A stretch of 64,000 bases of DNA from positions 310,001 through 374,000 of the forward strand of contig CALUOP010000001.1 in NCBI GenBank assembly GCA_944322305.1, given 5' to 3'. Position 1 is the stretch's first letter, and each line of letters starts with the position of its first letter. This DNA comes from an uncultured Coriobacteriaceae bacterium. Lineage in GTDB: Bacteria > Actinomycetota > Coriobacteriia > Coriobacteriales > Coriobacteriaceae. Of this stretch, positions 37,324 through 44,886 are shown piece after piece. Under the pieces are notes generated by a model. The model saw nothing but the letters and a program-made list of their open reading frames with translations. It did not search any database and was not told the DNA's origin. The translations under genes and the position numbers were made by a program.

Positions 37324-39148
37324 CGGCGACACCCCCTTCCTCGGTTGCGGCATCTGCGGCGGCTGTCAGCTCCTTGGACTCCTCGCCCTCGACGGTCGAG
37401 TCGTCCTCGATCTCCTCCGCGCCCGTGCGGTTCTGGCTCTCGTAGGTGTCGCGGTAGATCTCGCAGGTCCTCATGAGCTCGTCGTGCGTGCCGAGGCCCG
37501 CGATGCAGCCGTTGTCGAGCACCAGGATGCGGTCGGCGTGCTCGACCGAGCTGGTGCGCTGGGCGATGATGATCTTGGTGGTCTCGGGCAGGTACTGAGC
37601 CAGGCCCTCGCGGATCAGCGCGTCGGTCTTGGTGTCGACGGCGGAGGTGGAGTCGTCCAGGATCAGCACCTTGGGGTGCTTGAGCAGGGCGCGCGCGATG
37701 CACAGGCGCTGCTTCTGGCCGCCGGAGACGTTGGTGCCGCCCTGTTCGATGTAGGTGTCGTACTTGTGCGGGAAGCCCTGGATGAACTCGTCGGCCTGGG
37801 CGAGCTTGCAGACCTCTACGAGCTCGTCGTAGGAGGCGTCCGGGTTGCCCCAGCGCAGGTTCTCCTTGATGGTGCCCGAGAACAGCACGTTTTTCTGCAG
37901 CACCACGGCCACGTTGTTGCGCAGGAAGTCCAGGTCGTAGGCGCGCACGTCCACGCCGCCGACCTTGACCGCGCCCTCGGTGACGTCGTACAGGCGGCTG
38001 ATGAGGTTCACCAGCGAGGTCTTGGCGGAACCGGTGCCGCCCATGACGCCGATGGTCTCGCCGCTCTTGATGTGCAGGTCGATGTCGGAGAGCGCCGCGT
38101 TCTCAGCCTTGGCAGAGTACTTGAACGTCACGTGGTCGAAGTCGATGGAGCCGTCGGCCATCTCGGTCACCGGGTGCTCCGGGTTCTCGATGGTGGGCTT
38201 GGTCTCGATAACCTCGACGATACGCTCGGCCGACTCCTGCGCCATGGTGATCATGGCGAAGACCATCGACACCATCATGAGCGCCATGAGGATCATGAAG
38301 CCGTAGGTGGTGAGCGCGGAGAACTGGCCGACGTTGAGCAGTGTGCCCTTGCTCGAGATGATGAGCCACGAGCCGAACTGGATGATGACCACGAACACGG
38401 TGAACACCGCGAAGTTCATCATCGGCGTGTTGAGCGCCAGGATGCGCTCGGCCTTTGTGAAGTCGCGGCAGACGTCCTGGGCAGCGCTGCCGAACTTGGC
38501 CTTCTCGAAGTCCTGGCGCACGTAGCTCTTGACGTCGCGCATGCCGGTGATGTTCTCCTCGATGGACTCGTTGAGCGCGTCGTACTTGTGAAACACCGAG
38601 CGGAAGATGGGGTGCACCGTGCGCACGACCTTGACCAGGCCGAAGGCGAGGATCGGCACGACGATCACGAACACGAGCGCCATGGGGCCGCCCATGACGA
38701 AGGCCATGATGATGCCGCAGATGAGGATCAGCGGGCAGCGGATGGCCGTGCGGATGATCATCATGTAGGCGAGCTGCACGTTGGTGATGTCGGTGGTGAG
38801 GCGCGTGACGAGCGAGCTCGGCGAGAACTGGTCGATGTTGGCGAAGCTGAAGCGCTGGACGGCGGCGAACACGTCGTGGCGCAGGTTCTTGGCGAAGCCG
38901 CAGCTGGCCTCTGAGCAGGTAACGCCGGCGCCGATGCCGAAGCACAGCGACGCGAGCGCCATGAGCACCAGGATGCCCGCGTACGGCAGCATCTCGGAGA
39001 TGCTCGCGCCGGACTGGATCGTGTTGATGAGCTGCGCTGTCACGAAGGGGATCGCCACCTCCATCACAACCTCGCCCGTGACGATGATAGGCGTCGCGAT
39101 GGCCGCCTTCTTGTACTCACGGATACTTTGCATGAGCGTGCTAATCAT
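37313..39148 (-). CDS. ABC exporter half-transporter, degenerate-site subunit
   Basis: 611 aa with six spans and an ATPase domain. Walker B reads LILDDSTSAVD, with aspartate where the catalytic glutamate normally is, as in the degenerate-site subunit of heterodimeric exporters. Walker A is GGTGSAKTS, in which the usual third glycine is alanine, an uncommon change. Signature is VSGGQKQRL. The start is ATG 39148 after GGGAGG; the longer opening upstream runs through a structured leader and is not coding. First gene of the two-gene operon, preceded by a promoter (39375-39403) and leader RNA with terminator. Confidence 0.92.
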   Translation of the reverse strand: MISTLMQSIREYKKAAIATPIIVTGEVVMEVAIPFVTAQLINTIQSGASISEMLPYAGILVLMALASLCFGIGAGVTCSEASCGFAKNLRHDVFAAVQRFSFANIDQFSPSSLVTRLTTDITNVQLAYMMIIRTAIRCPLILICGIIMAFVMGGPMALVFVIVVPILAFGLVKVVRTVHPIFRSVFHKYDALNESIEENITGMRDVKSYVRQDFEKAKFGSAAQDVCRDFTKAERILALNTPMMNFAVFTVFVVIIQFGSWLIISSKGTLLNVGQFSALTTYGFMILMALMMVSMVFAMITMAQESAERIVEVIETKPTIENPEHPVTEMADGSIDFDHVTFKYSAKAENAALSDIDLHIKSGETIGVMGGTGSAKTSLVNLISRLYDVTEGAVKVGGVDVRAYDLDFLRNNVAVVLQKNVLFSGTIKENLRWGNPDASYDELVEVCKLAQADEFIQGFPHKYDTYIEQGGTNVSGGQKQRLCIARALLKHPKVLILDDSTSAVDTKTDALIREGLAQYLPETTKIIIAQRTSSVEHADRILVLDNGCIAGLGTHDELMRTCEIYRDTYESQNRTGAEEIEDDSTVEGEESKELTAAADAATEEGGVADER

Positions 39149-39202
39149 CCATAGACCTCCCTGTGTCACACTCCCCCGCAGGGGCGCGTCCGGTGCTGCG
39201 GC

Positions 39203-39368
39203 AAAAAAGAGAGCCGCCTGGCGGCGAGCTCTCGTGGTGGACCCTGCGCAAAAACACCGCGTCCGCACTGGCAGGAAAACCCTGTTCGGCGCGAACGCGG
39301 TGTCACGGGCTTGTGTGCCGTCCACCGATGCGCTTTTGCGCAGGCCGAACGCGTGCCCTAATTCGTAC
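39203..39368 (-). ncRNA. Structured 5' leader with competing helices and terminator (candidate cis-regulatory RNA)
   Basis: Minus-strand leader of the ABC exporter operon. Nested helices: P1 TTCGGC/GCCGAA (39344-39349 with 39285-39290); P2 TGCGC/GCGCA with an AAAA loop (39329-39342); P3 CGGTG/CACCG (39323-39327 with 39298-39302), continued by ACGG/CCGT (39318-39321 with 39305-39308). Then a CAGG/CCTG hairpin (39272-39284). Alternatives: ACACCGCG/CGCGGTGT (39296-39303 with 39254-39261), an 11-nt pairing CCTGCGCAAAA/TTTTGCGCAGG (39334-39344 with 39243-39253) and a 7-nt pairing GGTGGAC/GTCCACC (39320-39326 with 39236-39242). A terminator with six U follows. No known riboswitch class is recognised. 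Confidence 0.7.
39209..39234 (-). terminator. Intrinsic terminator inside the ABC exporter leader
   Basis: GAGAG and CTCTC with an inner GCCGCC/GGCGGC stem, followed on the minus strand by six T (39203-39208). It lies 55 nt before the ABC start codon and downstream of its promoter, so it can act as an attenuator. Confidence 0.8.
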
Positions 39369-39374
39369 ATAACT

Positions 39375-39403
39375 ATGCTAGAAGCATGCCGATTCGATTG
39401 CAA
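39375..39403 (-). promoter_or_regulatory. Promoter of the ABC exporter operon
   Basis: -35 TTGCAA (39398-39403), a 17-bp spacer, and -10 TAGCAT (39375-39380) on the minus strand. Transcription would start near 39368, about 220 nt before the ATG. Confidence 0.65.
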
Positions 39404-39678
39404 GGCACCTTCCATACCTGCGTCCCAACCATGCACAGAAGCTTCACATGAAGCTGAATCTCCCCTGTTAGCACGGGGCGTTTGGCGGTAAGGGCTGCCG
39501 CGGAACGGGCGTTGAGGGCAGCCTGTCAGGGCGCCGGGCGCGGTGTCAGGTTGGCGGGAGCTCGCGGCGCGGGCGGCGTCGCGTCAAGCCGGCAGGCAGC
39601 CGGCGTCGCGGGTGGCGTTGTGGGCGGCGTCGCGGGCACTTCTCGCCTACAATGGCACCAACTAGCAGAGGAGGCATC

Positions 39679-40821
39679 ATGACCGCTCCCGATCCCGCCG
39701 CGCGCCGCACCCGAGACGCCTGGCCGCGCACGCTCGAAACCGCCCGCCTCGTTTTGCGCCCTTGGCGCGAGCAAGACGCCGAGACAGCCTTCCCCTACAT
39801 GCACGACCCCGCCGTGGGCCCGCGCGCCGGCTGGCCTGCGCACCGCACCGTGGAAGAGAGCCGCCGCATCGTGCGCGAGGTGCTCGCCGTGCCCGAGAAC
39901 TACGCCATCACGCTGAAGCGCTTGGCGCCCTTCGACCTGCCCATCGGCACCATCGGGCTCAAAGGCCCGGGGGCGAGCAACTTTGCCGGCACGGGCGAGG
40001 CCGAGATCGGCTACTGGATCGGCCGGCCGTTCTGGGGCCACGGCATCGCGCCCGAGGCGACCATCGAGATCATCCGCCACGCCTTCGAGGACCTGGGGCT
40101 TGCGGCCGTATGGTGCGCCTACTACGAGGGCAACGAGCAGAGCCACCGCGTGATGGAGAAGGCCGGGCTTATCCCCCACCACGTGGTCGAGAACGCCGCG
40201 CGGCCGCTTTTGGGCGACACCGCCACCGAGTACGTGACGCGCCTCACCCGCGCGGAGTGGGAGCGCGGGCGCGCGCAGGACCCCGTGGACGCGGCAACGC
40301 GCAGCGCCCAGCAGGCAGAGCGCGCGCGGATCGAGCACGGCATGCGGCGCATCGCGTTCATCCGCTCCGGCGGGCAGACGGGATCGGACCGGGGAGCGCT
40401 CGACGCGGCGCGGGCGGCAGGCGTCGCCATCTGCGGCTGGTGCCCGGCCGGCGGCCTCGCCGAGGACATGGACGCCGCACCCGGGCTGCTCGGCCCCTAC
40501 CCCGAGCTTGCCGAGACGCCGTCGGCGGGCTACATGCAGCGCACCGCCTGGAACGTGCGCGACTCCCACGCCACGCTGGTGGTCTCGCCCGACGGCGTGG
40601 AGCCCGCGAGCGGCACCAGCGCCACCGTCGACCTCGCGCGCGCCTACGGACGGCCCGTGTTCGTCGCAGACCGCGTCGACGACCTGCCGGCCATCCGCGC
40701 GTGGCTCGCCGAGGTGGGGCGCGACCTCACGCTCAACGTCGCCGGCCCGCGCGGGAGCAAGGTCCCCACGGCCTACGCCATGACGCACGACATCGTGCGG
40801 CAGCTGCTGGAGGACGCGTAG
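39679..40821 (+). CDS. GNAT acetyltransferase fused to a molybdenum-carrier-like (SLOG) domain
   Basis: 380 aa in two parts. Residues about 15-190 form a RimJ/RimL-type N-acetyltransferase (ETARLVLRPWREQDAE, GEAEIGYWIGRPFWGHGIAPEA, GNEQSHRVMEKAGL). Residues about 225-375 match the 'putative molybdenum carrier' type of SLOG domain (IRSGGQTGSDRGALDAA, ICGWCPAGGLAEDM, RTAWNVRDSHATLVVSP). The start is ATG 39679 after GAGGAGG. The second domain binds molybdenum cofactor or nucleotide-like ligands in relatives. moaA and moaC-mobB are 5 kb away. The joined function is not known. Confidence 0.85.
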   Translation: MTAPDPAARRTRDAWPRTLETARLVLRPWREQDAETAFPYMHDPAVGPRAGWPAHRTVEESRRIVREVLAVPENYAITLKRLAPFDLPIGTIGLKGPGASNFAGTGEAEIGYWIGRPFWGHGIAPEATIEIIRHAFEDLGLAAVWCAYYEGNEQSHRVMEKAGLIPHHVVENAARPLLGDTATEYVTRLTRAEWERGRAQDPVDAATRSAQQAERARIEHGMRRIAFIRSGGQTGSDRGALDAARAAGVAICGWCPAGGLAEDMDAAPGLLGPYPELAETPSAGYMQRTAWNVRDSHATLVVSPDGVEPASGTSATVDLARAYGRPVFVADRVDDLPAIRAWLAEVGRDLTLNVAGPRGSKVPTAYAMTHDIVRQLLEDA

Positions 40822-41174
40822 CGCCCGCGCCGGCTGCGGGCGCTACGGTTGCGGGCGCAGCGGCGGTTCTCGCAAAAGCAACGGTTACGCATAGCTTCTC
40901 CAGCGGCGGAAGAAAAGGGCGACGGTTACGCATAGCTTCAACCGCGCGTTTTGCATAGTCATGCGCAACCGCACCCCTTCTGCCAGGCAAAACGCAAGAA
41001 GCTCCGGTTATGCCGCATAAAACCTCGCGCAAAGATATGCGTAACCGCCACTTCGCAAAAAGCATGCGCAACCGGCGCCTCTCGCTACCCGCCCTCTTAG
41101 CGATAACAGCAAAAGCGGCGCGACCCCGCGGGGCCGCGCCGCTTCACGTGCGCAAGGATCTTGCGTTCGCGCGC
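40822..41174. other. Convergent spacer filled by a repeat element
   Basis: No gene is seen. Holds family B repeat copy 2 (40883-41048) and a further ATGCGCAACCGG word (41063-41074). Confidence 0.65.
40883..41048. repeat. Dispersed composite repeat, family B, copy 2
   Basis: Two GGTTACGCATAGCTTC units (40883 and 40924), a GTTTTGCATA word, then GGTTATGCCGCATAAAACCTC (in part, from 41006) and ATATGCGTAACCG. This is the same order and spacing style as 29776-29984. Units here are 41 bp apart rather than 40. Confidence 0.75.
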
Positions 41175-42419
41175 CTACTTCTTGGTGGCAGCGGACTTCT
41201 TAGCCGCCGGCTTGGCCGCAGGCTTCGCAGCGGCCTTGGGTGCGGCGGCCTTCTTAGCCGGGGCAGCCTTGGCAGCAGCCGGCTTGACGGCGGCCTCGGG
41301 CTCCTCGGACTTCGGCGCAGCGGCCTTGGCGGCCGGGACAGCCTTGGCAGCGGGCTCGGCCTTAACCGCGGCGGCCGGCTTCGCGGCGGCCTTCTTGGCC
41401 GGAGCGGTCTTGGCGGCCGGGGCGGCACCCAGGCCGATCTTCTCGGCATAGGCGGCGAGCTCGGTGAAGGCGCTCTTCTTCACGCCGGCGGCGGTGCTGA
41501 GCACAGCCTCGATGGCGGCCACGGCCTCGGTAAGGTCGTAGCACGAGATGGCGGTCTTCTTGCCGTCGGGCAGCACAGCCTCGAGGCGCACCTCGTCGGC
41601 AAACGTGCAGGACGCCTCGGGCAGCAGCACGTGCACGGTAACCTTGAAAGGCACGGCGCCCTTGGTCATGACCACGGACAGCTCCACGGTGTCGGAACCG
41701 TCCTCCCAGTCGACCGAGCCCTCGGCGGGCTTCACCACGTCGGCCAGGTAGTCCTCGAGCTCCTCCACAAAGCCCTCGACCCCGTCCTCGAAGAAGGCCA
41801 GCTCGGCCTCGACGTCGGCCACGGCGTCGACGAACGTGTCGGACACGCCGGCGTAGCACACCTTGCCGCCCACGAAGACCGCCCACGGGTACGCCTCGCC
41901 CTCGCCGTCGTCGACCGGGTCAAGCGCCACGGCCACGGTGACCTTGCCGGCAACCGCGCGCACCGCGCTCCACTCAACCGCATCGTCGAGCCCGGAGGCG
42001 CCGCGCACCAAGCTCAGGCCGCGGGGCAGATCCAGATCCTCCACGATGTGGTCGAAACGCGCCTTGAGGTCGTCGGTGGCCTCGCTGAAGTAATCCTTGA
42101 ACTCCTTGGCGTAGGCCTTGAGCTTGGCCTGAGTGATGCCGAACGCCTTGGCGATGTCCTTCTCAGCCTTGAACGTGAGCACCGGCCACGCGAGCGAGCG
42201 GCGCGTCACGTAATCGTGATCCTTGGTCACGGTGACCTGCGGGTACAGGCCGTACTTCTCGATCATAGCCTTCATGTCGGCCGCGTCGAGGTCGTGATCG
42301 ACCGCGAAGCTCACGAAGCTGCCCAGGCTCTCCAGGGCGTAGTACTCGCTGCGCGCGCAACGCTCGTCGAACTCGGCCAGCGCCTGCTCGCGGGCAACCT
42401 GCTTGTCGATCTCTTCCAT
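41175..42419 (-). CDS. Protein of unknown function with a histone-H1-like Ala/Lys/Pro tail
   Basis: 414 aa. Residues 1 to about 330 are an acidic, mixed alpha/beta region with no family I recognise (blocks such as LAWPVLTFKAEKDIAKAFGI, PWAVFVGGKVCYAG and two similar Asp/Glu-rich halves). Residues about 332-414 are built of AAKP/PAKKAAA-type repeats, rich in Lys, Ala and Pro like eukaryotic H1 tails and some actinobacterial nucleoid proteins. ATG 42419 after AGGAGTG. The tail should bind nucleic acid or polyanions; that is inference from composition. It stands alone between two repeat-containing spacers. Confidence 0.8.
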   Translation of the reverse strand: MEEIDKQVAREQALAEFDERCARSEYYALESLGSFVSFAVDHDLDAADMKAMIEKYGLYPQVTVTKDHDYVTRRSLAWPVLTFKAEKDIAKAFGITQAKLKAYAKEFKDYFSEATDDLKARFDHIVEDLDLPRGLSLVRGASGLDDAVEWSAVRAVAGKVTVAVALDPVDDGEGEAYPWAVFVGGKVCYAGVSDTFVDAVADVEAELAFFEDGVEGFVEELEDYLADVVKPAEGSVDWEDGSDTVELSVVMTKGAVPFKVTVHVLLPEASCTFADEVRLEAVLPDGKKTAISCYDLTEAVAAIEAVLSTAAGVKKSAFTELAAYAEKIGLGAAPAAKTAPAKKAAAKPAAAVKAEPAAKAVPAAKAAAPKSEEPEAAVKPAAAKAAPAKKAAAPKAAAKPAAKPAAKKSAATKK

Positions 42420-42784
42420 CAGTACACTCCTTCGCATACCGTATCTTCGCGTGTGCACGCACGGCCGCGCCGCGCGTCCGCAATACCGCGGAAACACCCG
42501 CATATATATTTCATAATACTCGTTTTCCCTGCATAAGGGAAAGCCAAGGCGCCGCCTGTTAGCCGCCCGGAAACAAAACGGCAGCTCGGCGCCTTGCCCT
42601 AAAACCCGGCAGGGGCGTCCGCAGCGTCGGGCGCGCGAGAACGCATACGCCAGGGATGCGTCACCGGTCAGCGAGGACGCTCCTGGCGAGGCACGTTGGC
42701 GCGAAGGCGGAAGCGCATGCGCCCCACGGCGATGCGCGACGCCTGATCGCCAAGGCGCCCGGCAGGGGCGCCCGCGGCGTCGGG
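42420..42784. other. Spacer with direct repeats and a family D element
   Basis: No gene is seen. A 27-bp direct repeat (CCGGCAGGGGCG.CCGC.GC, then GTCGGGC) occurs at 42606-42632 and 42759-42785. Between the two lies family D copy 2. Confidence 0.65.
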
Positions 42785-42785
42785 C
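42690..42785. repeat. Dispersed repeat, family D, copy 2
   Basis: The core AAGCGCATGCGCC...GGCGATGCGCG (42711-42740) matches 35271-35300 with only loop changes. The downstream arm ends in the 27-bp direct repeat at 42759-42785. Confidence 0.6.
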
Positions 42786-43663
42786 TACAGGTGCTGCTCC
42801 AGCCACACCGCCACGCCGTCTTCGGTGTCGGGCGGGCAGACCTCGTTGGCTACAGCCTTGATCTCGGGCGTGGCGTTGCCCATAGCCACGAAGGTGCAGG
42901 GGCTCGCGCCGAAGGTAACGTCGTTGCCCGAGTCGCCAAAGGCCACGGCGCGGCGCTCGTCCACGCCGAGCTTCTCGCACAGGATGGAGAGGGCCGAGCC
43001 CTTGTTCACGCCCGCGCGCGTGATCTCGAGCTCGGTGGGGCCCACGCAGGCAAGCTCAAGCCCGCCGGTGGCCTCGCTCGCCTCAAGCGCGCGCATGGCG
43101 TCCTGCGTCTGCTGCTCGGTGTCGAACATGCAGCCGATCTTGAACACGTCGGTGGAGAGGTGCTCGAGCGCCTCGTCAACGGAGGGGATTTCCTCGACCT
43201 CCTGACCGCTTGCCAGGGCGTTCTCAACAAAGCTGAAGTTCGTACGGTTCCCGTCGGCGGCGCCGCGGCCGGCGAACTTGTGGCGGCTCAGCTCGACGTC
43301 GAAGCCCGCCAGGCCGGGCGCGAACAGGCTCCACCCACCGCGGCCGGCCGTGCCTCCCACCGTGCGCACGCATGCGACGATGGCCTGAACCTGCTTGACC
43401 GGCATCATGCGGGCAGCGACGATCTCGCCGGTGTGGGCGTTGCTCACGCAGGCGCCGTTCACCGTGATGTTCCAGTCGAGCCACGGCGCGTCCTTGAGGC
43501 TCGGGCCGAGCATGCCCAAGGGCCGGCCGCTCGCCACGGCGAGAAGCACGCCGGCGTTGTGCGCGGCCTCGAACGCGCGGATCACGCGGGGACGGATGAG
43601 CTTGGCGTGCTCGACGTACACCGTGCCGTCGAGGTCGAACGCCACTAAGTCGAAGTTGGGCAT
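42785..43663 (-). CDS. HAD-superfamily Cof-type phosphatase, second copy
   Basis: 292 aa. Motif I VAFDLDGTVY, motif II-like ASGRPLGML, lysine in GVNKGSAL and motif IV VAFGDSGNDVTF place it in the Cof/HAD-IIB group. ATG 43663 follows AAAAGGAG. It shares architecture with the phosphatase at 31656-32471 but the sequences are clearly different. The gene is flanked by spacers with no operon partner; the substrate is unknown. Confidence 0.9.
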   Translation of the reverse strand: MPNFDLVAFDLDGTVYVEHAKLIRPRVIRAFEAAHNAGVLLAVASGRPLGMLGPSLKDAPWLDWNITVNGACVSNAHTGEIVAARMMPVKQVQAIVACVRTVGGTAGRGGWSLFAPGLAGFDVELSRHKFAGRGAADGNRTNFSFVENALASGQEVEEIPSVDEALEHLSTDVFKIGCMFDTEQQTQDAMRALEASEATGGLELACVGPTELEITRAGVNKGSALSILCEKLGVDERRAVAFGDSGNDVTFGASPCTFVAMGNATPEIKAVANEVCPPDTEDGVAVWLEQHL

Positions 43664-43956
43664 GGGACTCCTTTTGCGCGCTCAGCGCGCCTTGCGGTCG
43701 TTTTTTCCGCGCACCATCATACGCGCGCTGCGCGGACGCGTCGGTAAGGGGACGGCAAGCCCTTGGGATTCCCACGTTTTGCGCACGAACGACAAGCGTG
43801 GACGATGCGGCGCAGGCGCGGGACGGGGCGCGTCGGCAACGCAGGCAAGGCGGCGCGGGCGCGAGCCCCCGAGGGGAACGGGCCCGCAGCGCCGCGATTG
43901 AACCCGCGCGCAGCCTCTCCTATCATGGGCGGTGTCACGCAACGCAAAGGAGCCCC

Positions 43957-44769
43957 ATGTCGTCATCGCCCACCGAAACCGCCGCCGTCACATCTGCCGC
44001 GCCCTCCCCCGCCGAGACGGGCTCGACGGGCACCGACCCCGCCGAAGCGCCCTTCTCCCGGCTGGAGCTCGCCGTGGGCGCCGACGGCTTCGAGCGCCTG
44101 CAGCGCGCCCGCGTGCTGGTGCTCGGCCTCGGCGGCGTGGGATCGGCCTGCGCAGAGGCGCTGGTGCGCGGCGGGGTGGGCGCCCTCGTGCTCGTGGACG
44201 GCGACACGGTGCAGCCGAGCAACCTCAACCGCCAGGTCATCGCCTTCACCGACACCCTCGGCATGCGCAAGACCGAGGCGGCCCGCCTCATGGCGCGCCG
44301 CATCAACCCCGAGACCCGAATCGAGACGGTCGACCGCTTCGTGCTGCCCGAGGACCTCCCCGAGCTTCTCACCGAGACGGGCGCCGCAGACGGCGGCGTT
44401 GACTACGTGGTGGACGCTGTCGACACCATCGCCACCAAGATCGCGCTGGCTGAGGCATCCGAACGCTACGGCTTCAGGCTCGTAAGCTCCATGGGCACGG
44501 CCATGAAGGTGCGCCCCGAGCTGCTGGAGGTAACCGACATCGAGAAGACCGCGGGCGACCCGGTGGCGCGCGTCATGCGCCGCGAGCTGCGCAAACGCGG
44601 TATCCGCCACCTCACCGTGGTGTGCTCGACCGAGCATCCGCGCCGCCGCGCCGAAGCCCCCGGTGCCGAGCCGGGCAGGCGCGCGCCGCTCGGCACCGTA
44701 TCCTTCGTGCCACCGGTGGCAGGCATGCTCATGGCCGGCGAGGTCATCCGCACGCTCGCAGATCTGTAA
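43957..44769 (+). CDS. tcdA: tRNA threonylcarbamoyladenosine dehydratase (E1-like)
   Basis: An E1/ThiF-fold enzyme that cyclises t6A37 in tRNA to ct6A using ATP. 270 aa. After a 30-residue low-complexity N-terminus come the ATP-binding loop LGLGGVGSACAEAL, the DGDTVQPSNLNRQ motif typical of E1-like proteins, VDAVDTIATK and the C-terminal SFVPPVAGMLMAGEVI. ATG 43957 follows AAAGGAG. Single gene, convergent with fbp. ThiF/MoeB are alternatives, but the DTIATK and FVPPVAG motifs favour TcdA. Confidence 0.88.
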   Translation: MSSSPTETAAVTSAAPSPAETGSTGTDPAEAPFSRLELAVGADGFERLQRARVLVLGLGGVGSACAEALVRGGVGALVLVDGDTVQPSNLNRQVIAFTDTLGMRKTEAARLMARRINPETRIETVDRFVLPEDLPELLTETGAADGGVDYVVDAVDTIATKIALAEASERYGFRLVSSMGTAMKVRPELLEVTDIEKTAGDPVARVMRRELRKRGIRHLTVVCSTEHPRRRAEAPGAEPGRRAPLGTVSFVPPVAGMLMAGEVIRTLADL

Positions 44770-44886
44770 GGAAACGCCGGGCAAGGACCTACCGTGCCCG
44801 CCGTCCGCAACCGCTTCCGGCAGGTCATCCAGAGCCGCCCGCCCCTCCTGCCCCGCGCCCTGCGCAGGCCAACCTCAGCGCACCCC

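Larger units (their letters stand above)
39149..39678. other. Divergent intergenic region: ABC exporter leader and GNAT-gene upstream region
   Basis: Between 39149 and 39403 lie the ABC operon promoter and its structured leader. Between 39404 and 39678 I see an AGCTTCA-CA-TGAAGCT palindrome (39440-39455) and runs of GGCGTCGCG-like words (39575-39635), with no gene. Confidence 0.65.

Noticed and set aside
39334-39344. Leader of the ABC exporter as a T-box
   Set aside because: No T-box sequence (UGGNACC-type) or specifier loop is visible.
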